DNA of 64,000 bases from Eremophila alpestris peregrina (taxonomy: Eukaryota > Chordata > Aves > Passeriformes > Alaudidae). Below, in pieces: positions 23,776 through 37,080 of the stretch. A program made the position numbers and the translations under genes. The first letter of the stretch is position 1; every line of letters begins with the position of its first letter. The notes under the pieces are model-generated. The model was given only the letters and a program-made list of their open reading frames with translations. It had not been told where the DNA came from and did no database searches. Location: positions 5,226,000-5,289,999 of the forward strand of contig WMCF01000029.1 of the NCBI GenBank assembly GCA_009792885.1, written 5' to 3'.

Positions 23776-24680
23776 ACCTGAGAGCTCTGCCAGGTGGCTC
23801 CTTTGGCCACAGGTTCATCTTTCAGAGCAAGGACCAAGGAATGCACTCAGAAATCAGGTGGGGAGGGGAAGTCACAGTGTTCCTTCCCCTATTTCTGGGC
23901 AGATCACAAAGAGTAATTGCAGCGAAAGGAGATTTCTCCCATCATGCCTTGTGCTCTATTGAGTTCACTCAAGATGTAATTGGAAAACAAATACAGCAAC
24001 ACCATCATCAGGACAGACACAAGTGCTTGTCTTGGGCACAAGCTGTTGTATAATGTGATAGGTCTTATTTCTACTGACACTCTTTATTCCTACCTAATAA
24101 AATACCACAGCCTTTGTAACCCGGTAGTAATAATTAAACCTCATGCATATATATTGGTGCTCTGTATACAGTCAAAAGGGTATTTTAATAACTATCAAAC
24201 ATTAAGAATTGGCCTATGTCTGAAAAAATAGAATCTAGTTCATCACCAAATTAAGTTGTAAATATAGCATTCTCCTCCTCTCATACACTTACACAGCACA
24301 TAAAGAAGTTTTGAGTAGCAGCTAATAAAACTGAGTCTTAGTAAAAAGAAATGTTTTTGCTAAAAATAGTGCATCACATGGAGTTATGCTGATTTTTAAC
24401 CTTTCTATTTGTACACATTTCCAGTGCACTCAGTATCCAAGTGACTAACAAGATTAAAGATGCATCAATACATTTACTATGAAGTCTATAATATATACAA
24501 AGAAAATAAAGAAAAAGAAATTACCGGTAAGAAATGCCACACTTACTAAAAATACCATAGAGCTGAATTTGATGAGATTGCACATTTGATACGACTCATT
24601 TGTTTGATGGTTTTAGTCTTAATAGGTACATGGCTAAACCTGAAAAAATTATTTCAAAATAAACACGTCACTATTAGCTG
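23776..24680. other. AT-rich spacer
   Basis: Noncoding, with frames of 83 codons or fewer and no repeats recognised. Confidence 0.45.
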
Positions 24681-24704
24681 CTGGTAATTAGCTGCTATTA
24701 CCAG
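24681..24704. repeat. 8-bp perfect inverted repeat, 8-nt loop
   Basis: CTGGTAAT (24681-24688) and ATTACCAG (24697-24704) form a perfect stem around an 8-nt loop. The loop carries the second copy of a direct TTAGCTGCT repeat. Too short for a microRNA precursor; probably a local sequence curiosity. Confidence 0.75.
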
Positions 24705-25150
24705 AATAGCATTACAATGTCAAACAAACTAAAATATTTTGACAGACACAGTGACACTGCCAGTGACTGCAGCCAAAAAGCTTTGCTCTGCCTGGGGTAG
24801 ACTAAGATTTTAGACTTGAAAGCATCTCTTGGCTGCCTCAGATCCATGTATTTTTTTTTAAGACTGTAGGCATGATGTGTAACACACATCTGCACAGGAA
24901 TCCACTGCAGTTCAGTGTTATTCACAGCCACCTATCCTCTATGACAGTGCTGTTAATTTATGTCACACCCACAAGCTAACAGGGGACCACAGAGGTGTTT
25001 CATGTAGATGCACTTCAAACTGCACAGTGGCTTTAAGTGATTAAACCACATTCTGTCTATATACTGCCAGCAATGCACCTCCTGTACAAGGAGTCATGTC
25101 ACAAAGGCTCCCCCTTCTGCACCCCCAGCCCTCTGCTGAGAAATACAAAT
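24705..25150. other. Spacer
   Basis: Noncoding. A minus-strand frame of 77 codons shows no features. Nothing else supported. Confidence 0.4.
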
Positions 25151-25410
25151 CTCAATATTTACTACAGATAATGCAAACATGCAGAACTTGTGAAGAAGCC
25201 TTTAGCCCTGAGTACACTACCACAATTATTTAGTTACCTTCCCCTGTTTGCTTCGTGTCTGCTAAGTGTGATGGGTTTTTTTTTCTGCCTAATATCCTGT
25301 GAAGGTGCCAATTACCCTGCTGCTTATCAGCTGAAAACTATGCTTTGTGCAAAGGGAGCATCAATTATTTGTGAGCAGAGAGCAAAGCACGTTTGAATCA
25401 TAATGATAGG
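25151..25410. promoter_or_regulatory. Possible conserved noncoding block
   Basis: About 260 bp of unique sequence with CAATTA and ATTATTT words and two retained CpGs, interrupted by a short T run near 25277. A plus-strand frame of 68 codons is open but lacks domain features. Assignment rests on texture alone and is weak. Confidence 0.18.
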
Positions 25411-26628
25411 ATGCTGGGGCTTCCAGCAAATAGAACATATCAAAAGGTAACATAAATCTAATAAAGTGTAGGTCATAAGGGATCATCTCAGAAGTCCACA
25501 CTTCAATCTTTAATTGTTAAAATTATGTTAGTTTTGCAGAAGGCAAGTGTGTGAGTGTACAGGGGTTTGCTATAGCTTAATAATAGGAAAAACCCACAGC
25601 AGAAAATAAATTTTCTTCAAGCAACATTGTCTTTAAGACACATCATTTCTTCCACTCAATTCATTCGAATCGTTATGCTTTCTACTCTGGTGCTGTTGTT
25701 TATGCTTTGATTCTACACTGATAACCATTTTGCAGCAAAACCTCCTTGGTCTCAGCCAGACATAAACATGCTGCAAACCTGTAATCCTCTGCAGATTGCA
25801 GAGAGAGGCTGTAAATGATTTTGTGAGGACACCGGTCTCTTTATTTGGTATCAACATTGCCTTTACAAGCTTCCCCCACACACACTTTCAATTTCAGGCA
25901 AGCTTTTGTACATGGGGGGATATGGGACAGAAAGATTAGGTTATTCCTTGAACTAGCTCTGTAAGGTCAACTCTTTATATGCTTTTGAAACCCAATTTGA
26001 AGGGCTTGTCCCTACTTTTTCCTCAAGGATTGTGATTCACAAGGGTTACTACAAGCGACCATTATCTTATCGTAACACCTGCTCCAAGTGGTGGGACTGC
26101 AGGGCAGCTCCTGCAAAACCAGCTTCTTTTCTATTACAGAACTGCTTACCTGCTGACTGACACAGTCTCATTCAAATGATGTACAAGTGTGTCCCAACCA
26201 TTTACAGGATTATTGTGCTCTCCTTTCACGAGGCTGCTGCCCACCCCCCACCCCGGCTCAGGTCAGAAATCCAGAGATGGTACTTCTGGGGGGGATCTGA
26301 CTCACAGTTGTGAAATGTAGGGAATAAATATCACAGCACTTTTAGGCATGAGAGTCTTATTTTGGATTATTACTCTATTACTAGGAGAACAGCAATGCTG
26401 CTTACAGACCTGTTGAAAGCTACTGAACCATCCAGTGCAGAACATTACTTTTAGAGTCTTAGGCAGAAAGCTTTCTGATTGTTAAAAAATTCCTACTTCC
26501 TAATGTCTGCCCAGAGGATGACGTTAGTACTGTAAGAGAAAAAATACTGGTGTGACAGACTCAAAGGACTCATCTGAAACACTACAGCACAAAATGCACG
26601 TGCACACAGACATTAAGGTGAGCCTCCA
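25411..26628. other. Spacer, nothing supported
   Basis: Mixed-composition noncoding sequence with frames of 82 codons or fewer. A C-rich run near 26241-26254 is the only compositional oddity. Confidence 0.45.
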
Positions 26629-26642
26629 GTGATGGCCATCAC
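26629..26642. repeat. 14-bp perfect palindrome
   Basis: GTGATGGCCATCAC reads the same on both strands without a loop. At balanced base composition, this is less expected by chance than the AT-only palindromes elsewhere in the window. It could be a site for a dimeric binding protein, but no family consensus is matched with confidence. Confidence 0.85.
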
Positions 26643-29600
26643 CTGGCAATAGCTGCCACTCAGTGGTCAGAGGTATGTGAGATGCTTGAAAAACCCAAGG
26701 CAGCAATGTGACACAAAAAGCCTGATGGAGACAGAAGCAGAATGAGGCAGCTGAGGAATGGCACATTTTTCTGCCTCATCTCTGCACATCTCAGACCAGC
26801 CTACAACATTCTGTGATCAATTATTATACCTGCAAGTCTGCTTAGGGATCTCGAGAAATTCAATATTGTGAGCTGCAGCTTTCTTCCCAGCAATTGCAGA
26901 CCTCTGGCTTCCAGAAAATCCACCCCACACTCCAGTTTGTAACACTGTGACCCTTGCAGCTAAGAGTATGCAGGCACTCTTTGTGCTAGGAGAAAATTCT
27001 GGTGCTAACGCCCATTAATCATTGGTGTTCTTCAAAGGAACTGATGGATCAGTCTCTTTCCTGTATTAATCATTTCCATGAGTAGCCTCTACTTTCTATT
27101 TCCAGCAGTTATGAGAGGGGCACCTGCTTCCCTGTCAGAGCACAGCCATCTGCCATCATTTGCCCAATGCAGTCCATCATTCCTCTACACAACACTTGGG
27201 GTACAGCCATCAGCATTACTGCCATGCCATCACCCTTACCCCTCAATGCTGCCTCTAAGGAATTTACCAGAACATGGAATTAGCTCCTGCTGAGGTTCTC
27301 AAATTACATCTTGGAACTTAAAAAAAACGGCCCCTAAAGTAAAAGCACAACCTGCAGTGTAAATTACTCTAGCCTCCTGTACTTGCTCCTCACAATATGA
27401 CCCTCCTGTGGCCCCAGAGACCCTTAGTTCTCTCATTTGGGAGGGATTTGAGGGACTTGGGCAGAGCCAGGCTTACAAGCTCACAGGATGGGCTGTTATT
27501 TCCTAGAAGTGAGGATCTACCATCTGGTAGCAGATTCTTTCTGCTACCAGGTGGATAAAAGATGGGAGCGTTGTGTTTCTCTGAGCCACAAATCTTCCTT
27601 TGATATCCTTGGAGGATAGCTCAGTTCCTTGGTTTGCAGCTTGCCTGGGACAGGGGACTGGAAAACAATAACCTGTGTCACAGGGCAACCCAGCTATAGG
27701 ACAAGATATCCAAGTCAAGGTACCTACAGTGATAGCCAAGGTATTTTTGAGCAGCACACAAACAGTCTGTGAAAACTGATTGCTTTCTCTTGGCATTTAC
27801 AGAGCTTGGTCCAGTACCAGGACCAGCAGCTATTGTTGCTGCAAGCAGGGATAGCCAAGAAATCTAGCTAATATATATAATAAAGATGCAAGTTAATATC
27901 CACAGTGAAAAACCACAATCTTATCAGAGAAACAATTCTTCAGCTTACACAGCCTTATTCAATTCACAATTTCTGGGAAAGGATGCAAGATTAGACAGAC
28001 CTTGCCATGACCGTGAAAGTCAGCAAATCTGAGTAAAAGAGGGACTTTTTAGATACAGGGCATCATGGCCATTAAACCCAAGCAGATGTAGACACCAACA
28101 CAGCTGGACAGCCTGGGAGAGGCTGGTACCTGGTAGGTACCACTGAGCCATCCTAAGAAACCTTGTAAAAACAGCATGAACATTTGGACAGCCCCTCTGA
28201 TCATGGAGTGCATGTTCTGTTGCACATCCCAGTTGTGTCCCACTGTCTCCAGTCTGATACTCTTCTTGCTAAAGTTCCATCTAGTTCTACCTTCAGCCAG
28301 AAAGAAGGGACCTGCTCAGGCCCTTCTCCACTGCTGAAGGCTGAAATTTGGTTGCTTTGGGGACTCTAGGGAAGGTGTGGAAGATCTAACAGCAGTCATT
28401 GTATCAGATTGAGCATTATGGGACTCTCCCTGGGTGCAGAAGGGAAAGATCTCTCTCAGCCTCAGTCTTTGTAGGGACAGCATCAAAGGGAAAAGTTGGG
28501 AGAGAACCTTTGCACAGAACTGACCCAGGTCACATACATTAGACATTTGCTCAGACTTGTTCTCTCCAAGAGCATATCTCTTCCTCTACACAGATCTTGC
28601 GAGACTGTCATACCTCAGGCATTTAAGATGGGTCCCTGTGGAGGCTTACATGAAAATCCAAGTAATTTTTCCTTAGCACATGACCTCTTTCTGTTGTGGC
28701 TGATATTTAGTATTCCAAAAGCCAAATTAAAAAAAAATAACAGGGAAATACTTATATGAATGCAGCAGCTGCTAGGTTGAAAGGTAAGAGGAAGGAAAGA
28801 TTGAAACACAGCAGTGAACAGGAAGTCAACCCCATGACCAAGCCAGCAGTGTTCACCCCAAATCCTCGGGCTGCAAGAAACCTTGTTGTCCTCAGGGTAG
28901 AGGAGAAGGTTTGAGCCCTCCCTACCTGCTGAAGACATCAAAGGTGGCAAAATAAACTTTTTATCCTGCTTTCCCTCTGCAGCACTTACACTGGAGTAAA
29001 TCTGGTGTTTCTGGAGAGGGAAGGGCTATCATTTGCTCCCCTCTGCCCAGAGTTTTATTTTTCAAGAGAGACTCAGAGGTACTACTATCAACTGGCAGGC
29101 ACATCAGTAATGCTTGCTTCCAGCTGGCACTTCAGAATTCACACACTGTGGTTTGTGGAGTTTATAGGAAATTTGAGATCCCAGATACTCTGCACATGCA
29201 AGATGACCAGGAAGGAAAACTCACAACTGAAACCACAATGGGTCAAGCAAAAAAACGAAATTGCAACAAGCACTATCAGTGCTGAAATGAAAGCTTGGGC
29301 ATAATTCACCTAATGAGACGTATCAAAGTGTGTAGATAGGTTTTTATTTCTTCTGTTATGATTTCTCCATCTCAAGCATTTTGTATGGCTTTTCTAAAGT
29401 ATAAAGGCTGACCACATCATAAATGGAGATCCTGATCAGCTTACACTATCCAGCACTTCTGTTATATCTGTTTACTCTCTCATGAGTTGACATTTAAATA
29501 GAGCAGATTTTAAAACAAAAATATAGAAAGTATGGATGCTTCAAACTGCAGTTCATAACTGTCTAATTACTGGTGGTGCACGTGGTTAATGTAGTGATCA

Positions 29601-29940
29601 TAGTGCTAATATTTACATCTCAATTATTAAACATTTTAACCAGCCTAGATGTGCCAAGATTTGCTTATGTTTAGGAACTCAAAAGTAGATCAAGATAGCA
29701 CATCTGGGTTGAGAAAAGTTATTTCCCTCAGGTACTATTCTGTCTTTCTCATGGATCCTGATGACCCTAAGCTAATCACTATTTATAATAAGAGCAATAC
29801 ATTTGCCTAACCATTAAAAATAGAAACTTTAAATTTATAGAGTTTGCAGACAGTCCCTGGAGTGTTCCAGGACACTAAGGATGAATGCCAAAGGAGAATT
29901 TTTTATCTCTCCTTTTTCCCTTCTTCCACTCTGAAACAAT
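26643..29940. other. Spacer, nothing supported
   Basis: A long noncoding stretch with somewhat higher GC in 27.1-28.9 kb but almost no CpG. Frames of 97, 111 and 99 codons (27503-27796 minus, 28615-28950 minus, 29005-29304 plus) show no domains. A 7-bp inverted repeat containing two GGTACC words lies at 28124-28142. The word CATTCTGTGATC near 26807 recalls a CR1 3' tail but lacks supporting flanks. Confidence 0.45.
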
Positions 29941-30190
29941 CATCAATTACCCTTATCCACTAGCACCATCTCATCTAAGTTCATTTTCAAGATGAAGTTT
30001 CCTCGTTGGATGGTGGCTGTCCAATCCTCTTTCTGTCCATCATGGACTGCTTTAGCGCTGTCCCCAGATTGACAGCCTGAGAGTGAATCAATAATAATTA
30101 TCAGACTGCAACCACAGCGAGCTGTGTAATTCTGTGATGGGATAGCACTGAACAAACAGCCCCACATCTACTGCCTCAGCTTTAAATATG
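29941..30190. promoter_or_regulatory. Possible conserved noncoding block
   Basis: About 250 bp of unique sequence with three retained CpGs (near 30004, 30056 and 30118) and ATTA-type words. A minus-strand 74-codon frame crosses it without features. Weak candidate. Confidence 0.22.
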
Positions 30191-30884
30191 TGCCTGTCCA
30201 TTTAACTACTCTGATCATGTGGTTAGTAGTAAGCTCTTGGCCTTTTTTCCATGACAAACATAAAACCTTTAAAAATTGCCTGCTACTCTAATGTGACCGT
30301 GCCATGTCCTGCCTTTCATTATGTAAAAGCATTTTCCAGCAGATGTTAAATACAACCATGAAAAAGAACAACACAAGGCAAAAGGAGGAATAGGGCAGTT
30401 TTCCTGGATTGGAGCAATGAGAAGTGAGAGGCATTTTGCACACTGTAAATGACAAAAGGTCTGAGGGTTTTTCCATATGGCAATAATGCTGCTGCCTCAG
30501 CCAGGATGCTGCAGGCATCTCAGCCTCACTGCAGGTACACACACACAGCAGATGCTGCTCAACTGCCCTGGCAAAGAAGCAGCTGCACTAAAGGAGAAAG
30601 AGGGGATTTTTTCCTGGGGAAAAAATCCTGGGTATCTACAATGTAAGAGGAAGCACGTGCACTCTCTGCCATGGTCTTCAGGAAAAAAAGAAATGAGTAC
30701 ATATACAGGTAAATTGGCACTGAAATAGTTTCCTGGTCAGTTTTGAATCTTAAAAGCAAAACTACTATTCTGGAAGTTACATACTTCAAGGTATGAAATT
30801 CAGGTGCAGAAGGCACAATGTGAAAAAAGCACTGGTCTTAAGTGAATAATTTTCACATGATCCAGAAGTTCAACAGAAGTATGA
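30191..30884. other. Spacer
   Basis: Noncoding. Overlapping frames of 65-85 codons occur on both strands. A short (AC)n stretch lies near 30535-30547. Nothing else supported. Confidence 0.4.
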
Positions 30885-30904
30885 AGTAGCACAAAGTAGC
30901 ACAA
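30885..30904. repeat. 10-bp perfect tandem duplication
   Basis: Two adjacent identical copies of AGTAGCACAA, followed by a degenerate third. Slippage-type local duplication. Confidence 0.8.
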
Positions 30905-33900
30905 GAAGCAACAAAAGCCTTTATGTAAGATTGGTAGGCTGGTAGGGTGAAGCCCAGAAACTGAAGACAGAAGAATGAAAAGGGTACAATAAATAAATAA
31001 GAAGCACCATCTTTTAATCAACTGTTAGAAATGTGAAATTAAGATTTCTTAGCAGATAACAAGACTAATTTCTTGACACAAGGAATGGAAAATTTAAAAA
31101 TTACATAAATAACAACACAATCACTATATCATAGTTCTACCAAAATGGTGTAAGAGAACCTTGATGCGACTTAATATGAGGTTTACAGTAAAATAGTTGC
31201 AAGCTGATTTTATGCTGTGTTTCAGATGTTTCTTACAGTGTCAACAACAAACCAAGCCAAGGTTTCATGATGTGACAGACCAGTGAGAGGACATCTGAAA
31301 GGGCCAAGGGCCAAGACCAATCTATATTATTGACCCCACAAATGTTAACATATGGCTGGGGAAAAATGGAGATCTACTGAAACATGAGGCAGGAAACAAG
31401 ACATCTTCTAAAATAAATGCACTTATAAAAGCTATTGAATGTTAAATGGAGAGAATTCATCATGAAAAAAGAAATTCAATAAATCTTAGCCAACAACTTG
31501 TCTTCTCCAGAATTAGGAGGACATGTTGAGTGTATTCAGGATGCGGACACTGGATACTGAGAAAAAGAGTTGTAAGTTATCAGAGGCAAACCAACAACTG
31601 TAAGGCAAAGAGGTCTTTGCAGAGAAACCTTAGAAGCAACTTCAACAGGGCAGTGCAATCCATATCAACAGCACAAGGCAGATCAAGGGAGGTGCTCTCC
31701 ATAAATGACAGTAGATTACAAGATTTTCACAGGCTCTACTAGAAAATTAGGTGAGACTTCCCATCAGTGTACTCTTGATCTATCAAATATTAAAATATAT
31801 GCTAAAGCTTCCAGTACTTTAATTCTTACAAGATGAAGGGTACACTGACATAAAGTAGAAACAATATTTTACTTCAAGTAAGATGGGGCCAGTGACAAAA
31901 CACAAAGTCTGCACTTTTAAGTATTTATGATGATTTTTTATTAATTTATCAAATGGATTATGAAGAGCTCTAGCACATAGGGGTCAATAAATAGTTTAAC
32001 ACAAATAAAACAGAATCTGAACTGTAGTTCAAATCCCCTCTGGTTGGATTTCTGGCTTTCTGCCTTGGTCAAATTCCCTGATTCTATGACCAAGTAAAAA
32101 GGTAGCTGAGTTAGTGCCTGGTTAGCAATCAGAATAAAAACAAAGGCTGAGAAAAAGCTTAGTGCCTCACAAGGACACAAGGACAGTAAAAAAATGGCCT
32201 AGTCAGTCATAGAGCTGAAGGTCAGGATGCAGTCTTGAGTGTTATCTACCATTGCTAGATATTGGAAATCCTTATAAAGAGTCAGAAAGGTGTTGCATAT
32301 TATGTGAGAGGTTTAACAGCAGTAAAGCTATTATTGCAGGAGCAATTTCTGAAAGCCTAACAGAAAATCTAACTCTTCAGTTCCAAACACAAAGCAAGCT
32401 TATCATGCTTATCATTGAATTCCCACTGGAAGATCCCCAAATTCTACCTTCTCTTGTCGTTTTTTTTTCTCTTTTATTTTCCAGTTTTTTTTTTTTTTCA
32501 GAGAAGTGCTTACTGCCTTCAAACACACAGACCTGCTTACTTTCTACTGGCAAGGAAGAAATTAAATGAAACAAGCCAGAGGCAGGATATTAATGCAGAG
32601 TGCATTAAAAGAAAAAAATTATGGTATGAACAGGGTAGTGACTGATTTATAAAATCAATCACATACTTTTGGCTCGATGTCATGTTATAAAAAGAACAAT
32701 AACCCTGTTTACATGAACAGGATGATTAATCACTGTTTTCCTATTATTTAAGGTAGGCAATTTTTATTTCCTTTTTTCTTTCCTATTAGTAGGCAGTAAC
32801 ATAGTTGTTTTATAATATCAGTCAAATAATTGTATTGTGATGATAGTGAATTTAATGCACTGCCGTAGTTAAAAGATCTGTCAGCAGAAATTCTGAAACA
32901 AACTTTCAGGCATCTCTAGACATGAAAATTCAATATTGGATTAAACTTGAATTTTCTCAAGTTTTAGGAAAGAATTAAATAATACAAACTTGAATGTAGT
33001 ATGTGTAGGTTACATTGTGTAGCACTAGATATCAAGGCAAGTATTTGAGGCCAAATTGTTATGTGATAACTGTTTTGCTTCTCACACACATAAAAACAAA
33101 CTGACAAATTTTCAGGCCATTTAAAATGTGACTGCTCAAGGTGTGGCTGTTAATTACAAATTTGCCAAAGGTTATTACAAGTGTAAAATAGGATTCTTTT
33201 ATAGTTTGCCAATTGTGATAATTGCAAGGTAATACCTGTTTCTGATATTTCAAATCAACACTTCAAGCTCTTTCACTTTTTACAACTCAATAAATCTGCA
33301 GAAATTGCCATTACAAACACCTTTACTTCAAAACACATCTATTTTGTGGGATACATACAAAAGAGAATTATGAAAAGGAAATAAAGTAGTAGAAGCACTA
33401 GAAATTTTAACAAGACCATGGAATGTCTACTCAAAAAACATTCTGATTTGATAGGTCCTGCAATATTATTGCCACAATTGATAGCCAGTAACAGACATAA
33501 TCTTCACTCTGGTCTGAAAACGTGTCTCTATCTCACCTGCACTAGTGTGGAGGTGTAACTAGGCAGTACAGTTCCCTTGCATAGTGTTTTTTGTCAAAAA
33601 ACCTCAAAGGATTATAAATTTCATCCATTGCTTGAACAAAAGACAGCAGAAACGCAGAAAAATTCACGAATCCTTGAAAGCAATAATGTCTAAAGAAATC
33701 TATCAACACCTCAAAATTAGGGACTATAGTGTCTTCTTGGAATTCTTGCCTACTCCTGTACCACAGAATTAAGATAAAACACAATTGTTTCTTGCTGTAT
33801 AACCTTATCACCTCTGTGTTGCTAAATGCCAGCTCTAAAAAGTTAGCTCTGAGCATTCTTTCAGGGCAGGTTTTGGTCTAAGGCTCTCTCTCTTTGAAAT

Positions 33901-36340
33901 GCTTCAGGAGACTGGCTCTTGCAGAGAACAGAAATCAGTCAACCAATGCATCCTATTTCAATGGGCTTTGGGGAAAAAAAAATCTAGGAAGCTACCTGAG
34001 GATCCTATAAATACCCAAGATGAGGACAACCTCAACAAAACCCATTTTCACAAGTTACAAGAACCACTGAAGATCCTTCAATGGTTGGTCCAGATAAGAG
34101 TGAGAGGAGCAGAAAGGTTAAGGCATGACTGAACTAGACCTAGGGACTGGACTGCAGGGAATCATGCAGAGACATGAGGGAGTTTGAGAAGTCAGCCTTT
34201 CCTTTCCTGGAGAATTCCCAGGTGACAATCAAGAACCACATGAGAGCCTCTGAGTGCATGTGGAAGAACAGGATTTCAGACCTGGAACTGCAGTGAAGAT
34301 CCAGAGTGGCAGCCCAGCAGATTGTGCCTGTTTCCTAAGCCATGAAATGAAGCAGGAGCATTGAGGACGTAGGTGAAGCTCCCCAGTGATCCCTGAGAAA
34401 TGGACACTGATGGGGTGGGAAAGGCAGTGATAAGTACAGGGTGATAAGAGCACACAACCAGTGTGCACTGCCTCTTCTGGGTGTGGCAGGAAGGGGAAAG
34501 CTCAGCATTTAAAAAAGGGCCAAGGAACAGCTGTATCATCTTGGCTTCATGTATGCACTGAAAATATAACTAGAGAAAAATTGCCTACAATTGATTTCAA
34601 GTCCTTCCCTGTATTTCCTAGCATTTCTTCACTTCTTATGGTGAAAATTTTCACACTTGTACAGAAGTGATCAATCTAAAGGTAATATTAAAGCATCTTA
34701 AAATTATTTCACACCATCTGGGAGAGGTCTCTGACATAAATGTTTTTAGTAAAAAATATTTCTTTCTATTTCAAAGAAGATTAAGTAAAATCTAACAAAA
34801 TACTCATGTGGTATACTATTCTAAAGAGGAGCATTATTTGCATGATGTCATCAAAAACGTTTCAGCAGTCTATAAAGTGCTGTCAATCAACAACCAGTAT
34901 AGAGATGTACTTGAACTTCTTGATGGGGTTTAAATTGGCAGACATCTTGAGACAAAAAGCCCTAGCTATGTTCCACTATCACAAACAATTCATTCAGGTG
35001 GTAGGACCACAAAGGATTGCTTCCTAGCCATGAAGAATATAGAAAGTTAATTAAATTCTTGTCAGTGGTGAAAGCACTCCTTTCAAATTAAACTTCATTG
35101 ACTACCAGCCTATACTTACACAGTTAAAATTAGAGTATATTAAAATAATTTATCAAAATAAGCCCACAAATACAATCAAAATTAACTGATTAAAACTCCA
35201 TTGATTAAACACATGCAAAATGTTGTTAATGTAATAAAGAAGAAACAGCACCATTTATAGAAAACCTGTATGTTGCCATTTAGGTCACACAGGCTTTTGT
35301 TGGTAGAGCATTTATAGTTTTTATTAGCTACTGTTGCCTTCAAAAGCCAGATTTGATGCAGCTGTACAAAAAATTTTGCACCCAGACTTCTTTTTATCCT
35401 TCAATTTTAATTTTAAATTCTTGAAGCATATGATTTGACTCCATAAAGTTGCTTCCCTACCTGTTGCTGATAGAGTTATGGTTATTAAATGAAAATATGA
35501 TATTAAATGACCATGATTCCTGTGGTCAGCATGAGGTGTTTGATAAGGTGATTCCAAAAAGTTTTCTTTCTGACTCAGGCAGGTTGAAAGGGGTGTCAGT
35601 CCTCTGTTACTTTAAGTGAGATTTGGAGTCATCAGTCAAATACAAGCTCTCCATTCATCAGTCCATCAACTATGAAGTTAGAAAGTCTGTGCTCAGACTC
35701 GTTTTTATTCTTCTAATCTGTGTCCCAGAAGTCAGATATTGCTGTGGAACCTCACTAAATCCTCATATTGCTTATATGGTATTGTTCTTTTCTATTTCTG
35801 GCAATGTTCTGCATCTGGAATAACCTGTGGGGAACAACAGCTTTGTCATTTCATGTGATTAAGCATCACCCTGAAAGGCAAATGCACAAGGTCCATCTTT
35901 GGTTGATTCCTGCAGATTTCATTTATAAAGAAATAGTCTTTATGTGACTACAGCTTTGCAGTGCATTTAACTGAGTTGTGTATGAATAATTTCTCATTAT
36001 AACAGTAAAGAGCTACTCAGTATATACTTGACAAGGTTGTATAAGACTCAGTAAAACTACAAGTTACCTTTCTAAAATCCAGGGAAATAGCCTGGATTTA
36101 GCTAAACTAGTATCCTCTACCAAAAGCAAGTTGGAAAATCTTAGGCAAAGAAAAAAACCAGAAGCTGCTTAGAACTTTCAGGTTTAAGCAACAACACAAG
36201 ATTTGACGCCTACACCATTGTTTCTCTTTCAAAACATGACATTTTATGTATTGTTTCATTTGTTGACTTGTCTGAATTATTTTATAAACTCATACAAACT
36301 GACAAAGAAAAACCACAGAGAAAAACCAGATTAAATTGTT
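30905..36340. other. Large spacer, nothing supported
   Basis: More than 5 kb of AT-rich noncoding sequence. Notable items are a T14 run at 32485-32498 within a strong pyrimidine tract ending in AG at 32500-32501, small overlapping hairpins near 31605-31620 and 32064-32094, and frames of 104-105 codons (32252-32569 plus; 33542-33856 minus) without recognised content. The 34.1-34.55 kb stretch is slightly GC-richer and might be decayed repeat DNA. I see no retroviral, LINE or DNA-transposon ends. Confidence 0.45.
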
Positions 36341-36575
36341 TCGATAGAAAGAATTCCATTTAAGCGTAATTCCCCCGATAGCATTAATTTGGTAAAAGCC
36401 CTGGTACATGACCCAATCCTAACCTTATATTGAGCAGTCAAAGATAGCAAAAAAAATTCATTGTCAATTCCAAGTTGCAATTGCACTTGTTTGGCACCAA
36501 CAAAGGCACCTTCTATCGCGTGAGCAAAGTAACTAATAAGCGCCTGATTGAAGTTTTGACTTCTATTAGTCCAAC
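36341..36575. promoter_or_regulatory. Candidate conserved noncoding element with SOX/TCF-type site
   Basis: About 235 bp of unique sequence retaining CpGs (near 36366, 36377, 36518-36520 and 36541). It has a TGCAATTGCA palindrome at 36476-36485 and an AACAAAGG word of the SOX/TCF type at 36499-36506, just after a TTGGCACCAA inverted word. Stops are frequent in all frames, so it is not coding. CpG survival and motif clustering make it one of the better regulatory candidates here. Confidence 0.38.
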
Positions 36576-37080
36576 CAAGGCCAGAGCAATTTTCTGGGTT
36601 TGAATGTCCAGGGTTTAGTTGGATTCCCTTGAGGATGAGCAGGAAATACTGCTAGACAAAAGATGCTCTGTGGCTGAACTGCTTCTTCTGCATTCAGTGC
36701 CATTGCACTGCTCCAGCTGCTCTGGCCGAGCTACTAATAATGTTTTTGTATGTCAGCCCTGGCTCCCAATAAAGACAAGGACATTATTCTTAAATGACAT
36801 GTGAAGGTGTGATAATCAAGACACTGCATTCAGTCCTGGTGGGGATTTTGATAGTGCTACTTCTCCAGATTATATCACAATCTTTTGTTCAGGTGCCACA
36901 GTAATACCTGGAGCATAATTTGCAAACAGGCAGGTGAGAATTAATGGCACCTGTGATGCAATTTTTAATGTATTTGGGCATCAGTGAAATTATAACCACT
37001 CTAAAAGGGAATGACTGATGACTCTAAGAATGTTATGCTGATCAGTGAATGCACAAACCACTCACCTGATAAAGAGTCTG
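36576..37080. other. Spacer
   Basis: Noncoding; a 61-codon frame has no features. Confidence 0.4.

Noticed and set aside
26795..26825. Possible CR1 LINE 3' tail (CATTCTGTGATC)
   Set aside because: A single short match without the tandem 8-bp tail, target duplication or upstream CR1 sequence.
32070..32094. GATTCTATGA word resembling a CR1 tail, within a 7-bp inverted repeat
   Set aside because: Only one unit and no flanking CR1-like sequence. The inverted repeat has a 17-nt loop and is weak.
32460..32569. Strong pyrimidine tract and CAG followed by a short open frame
   Set aside because: The tract is simple T-rich sequence. The frame after it is short and ends without a donor or recognisable peptide.
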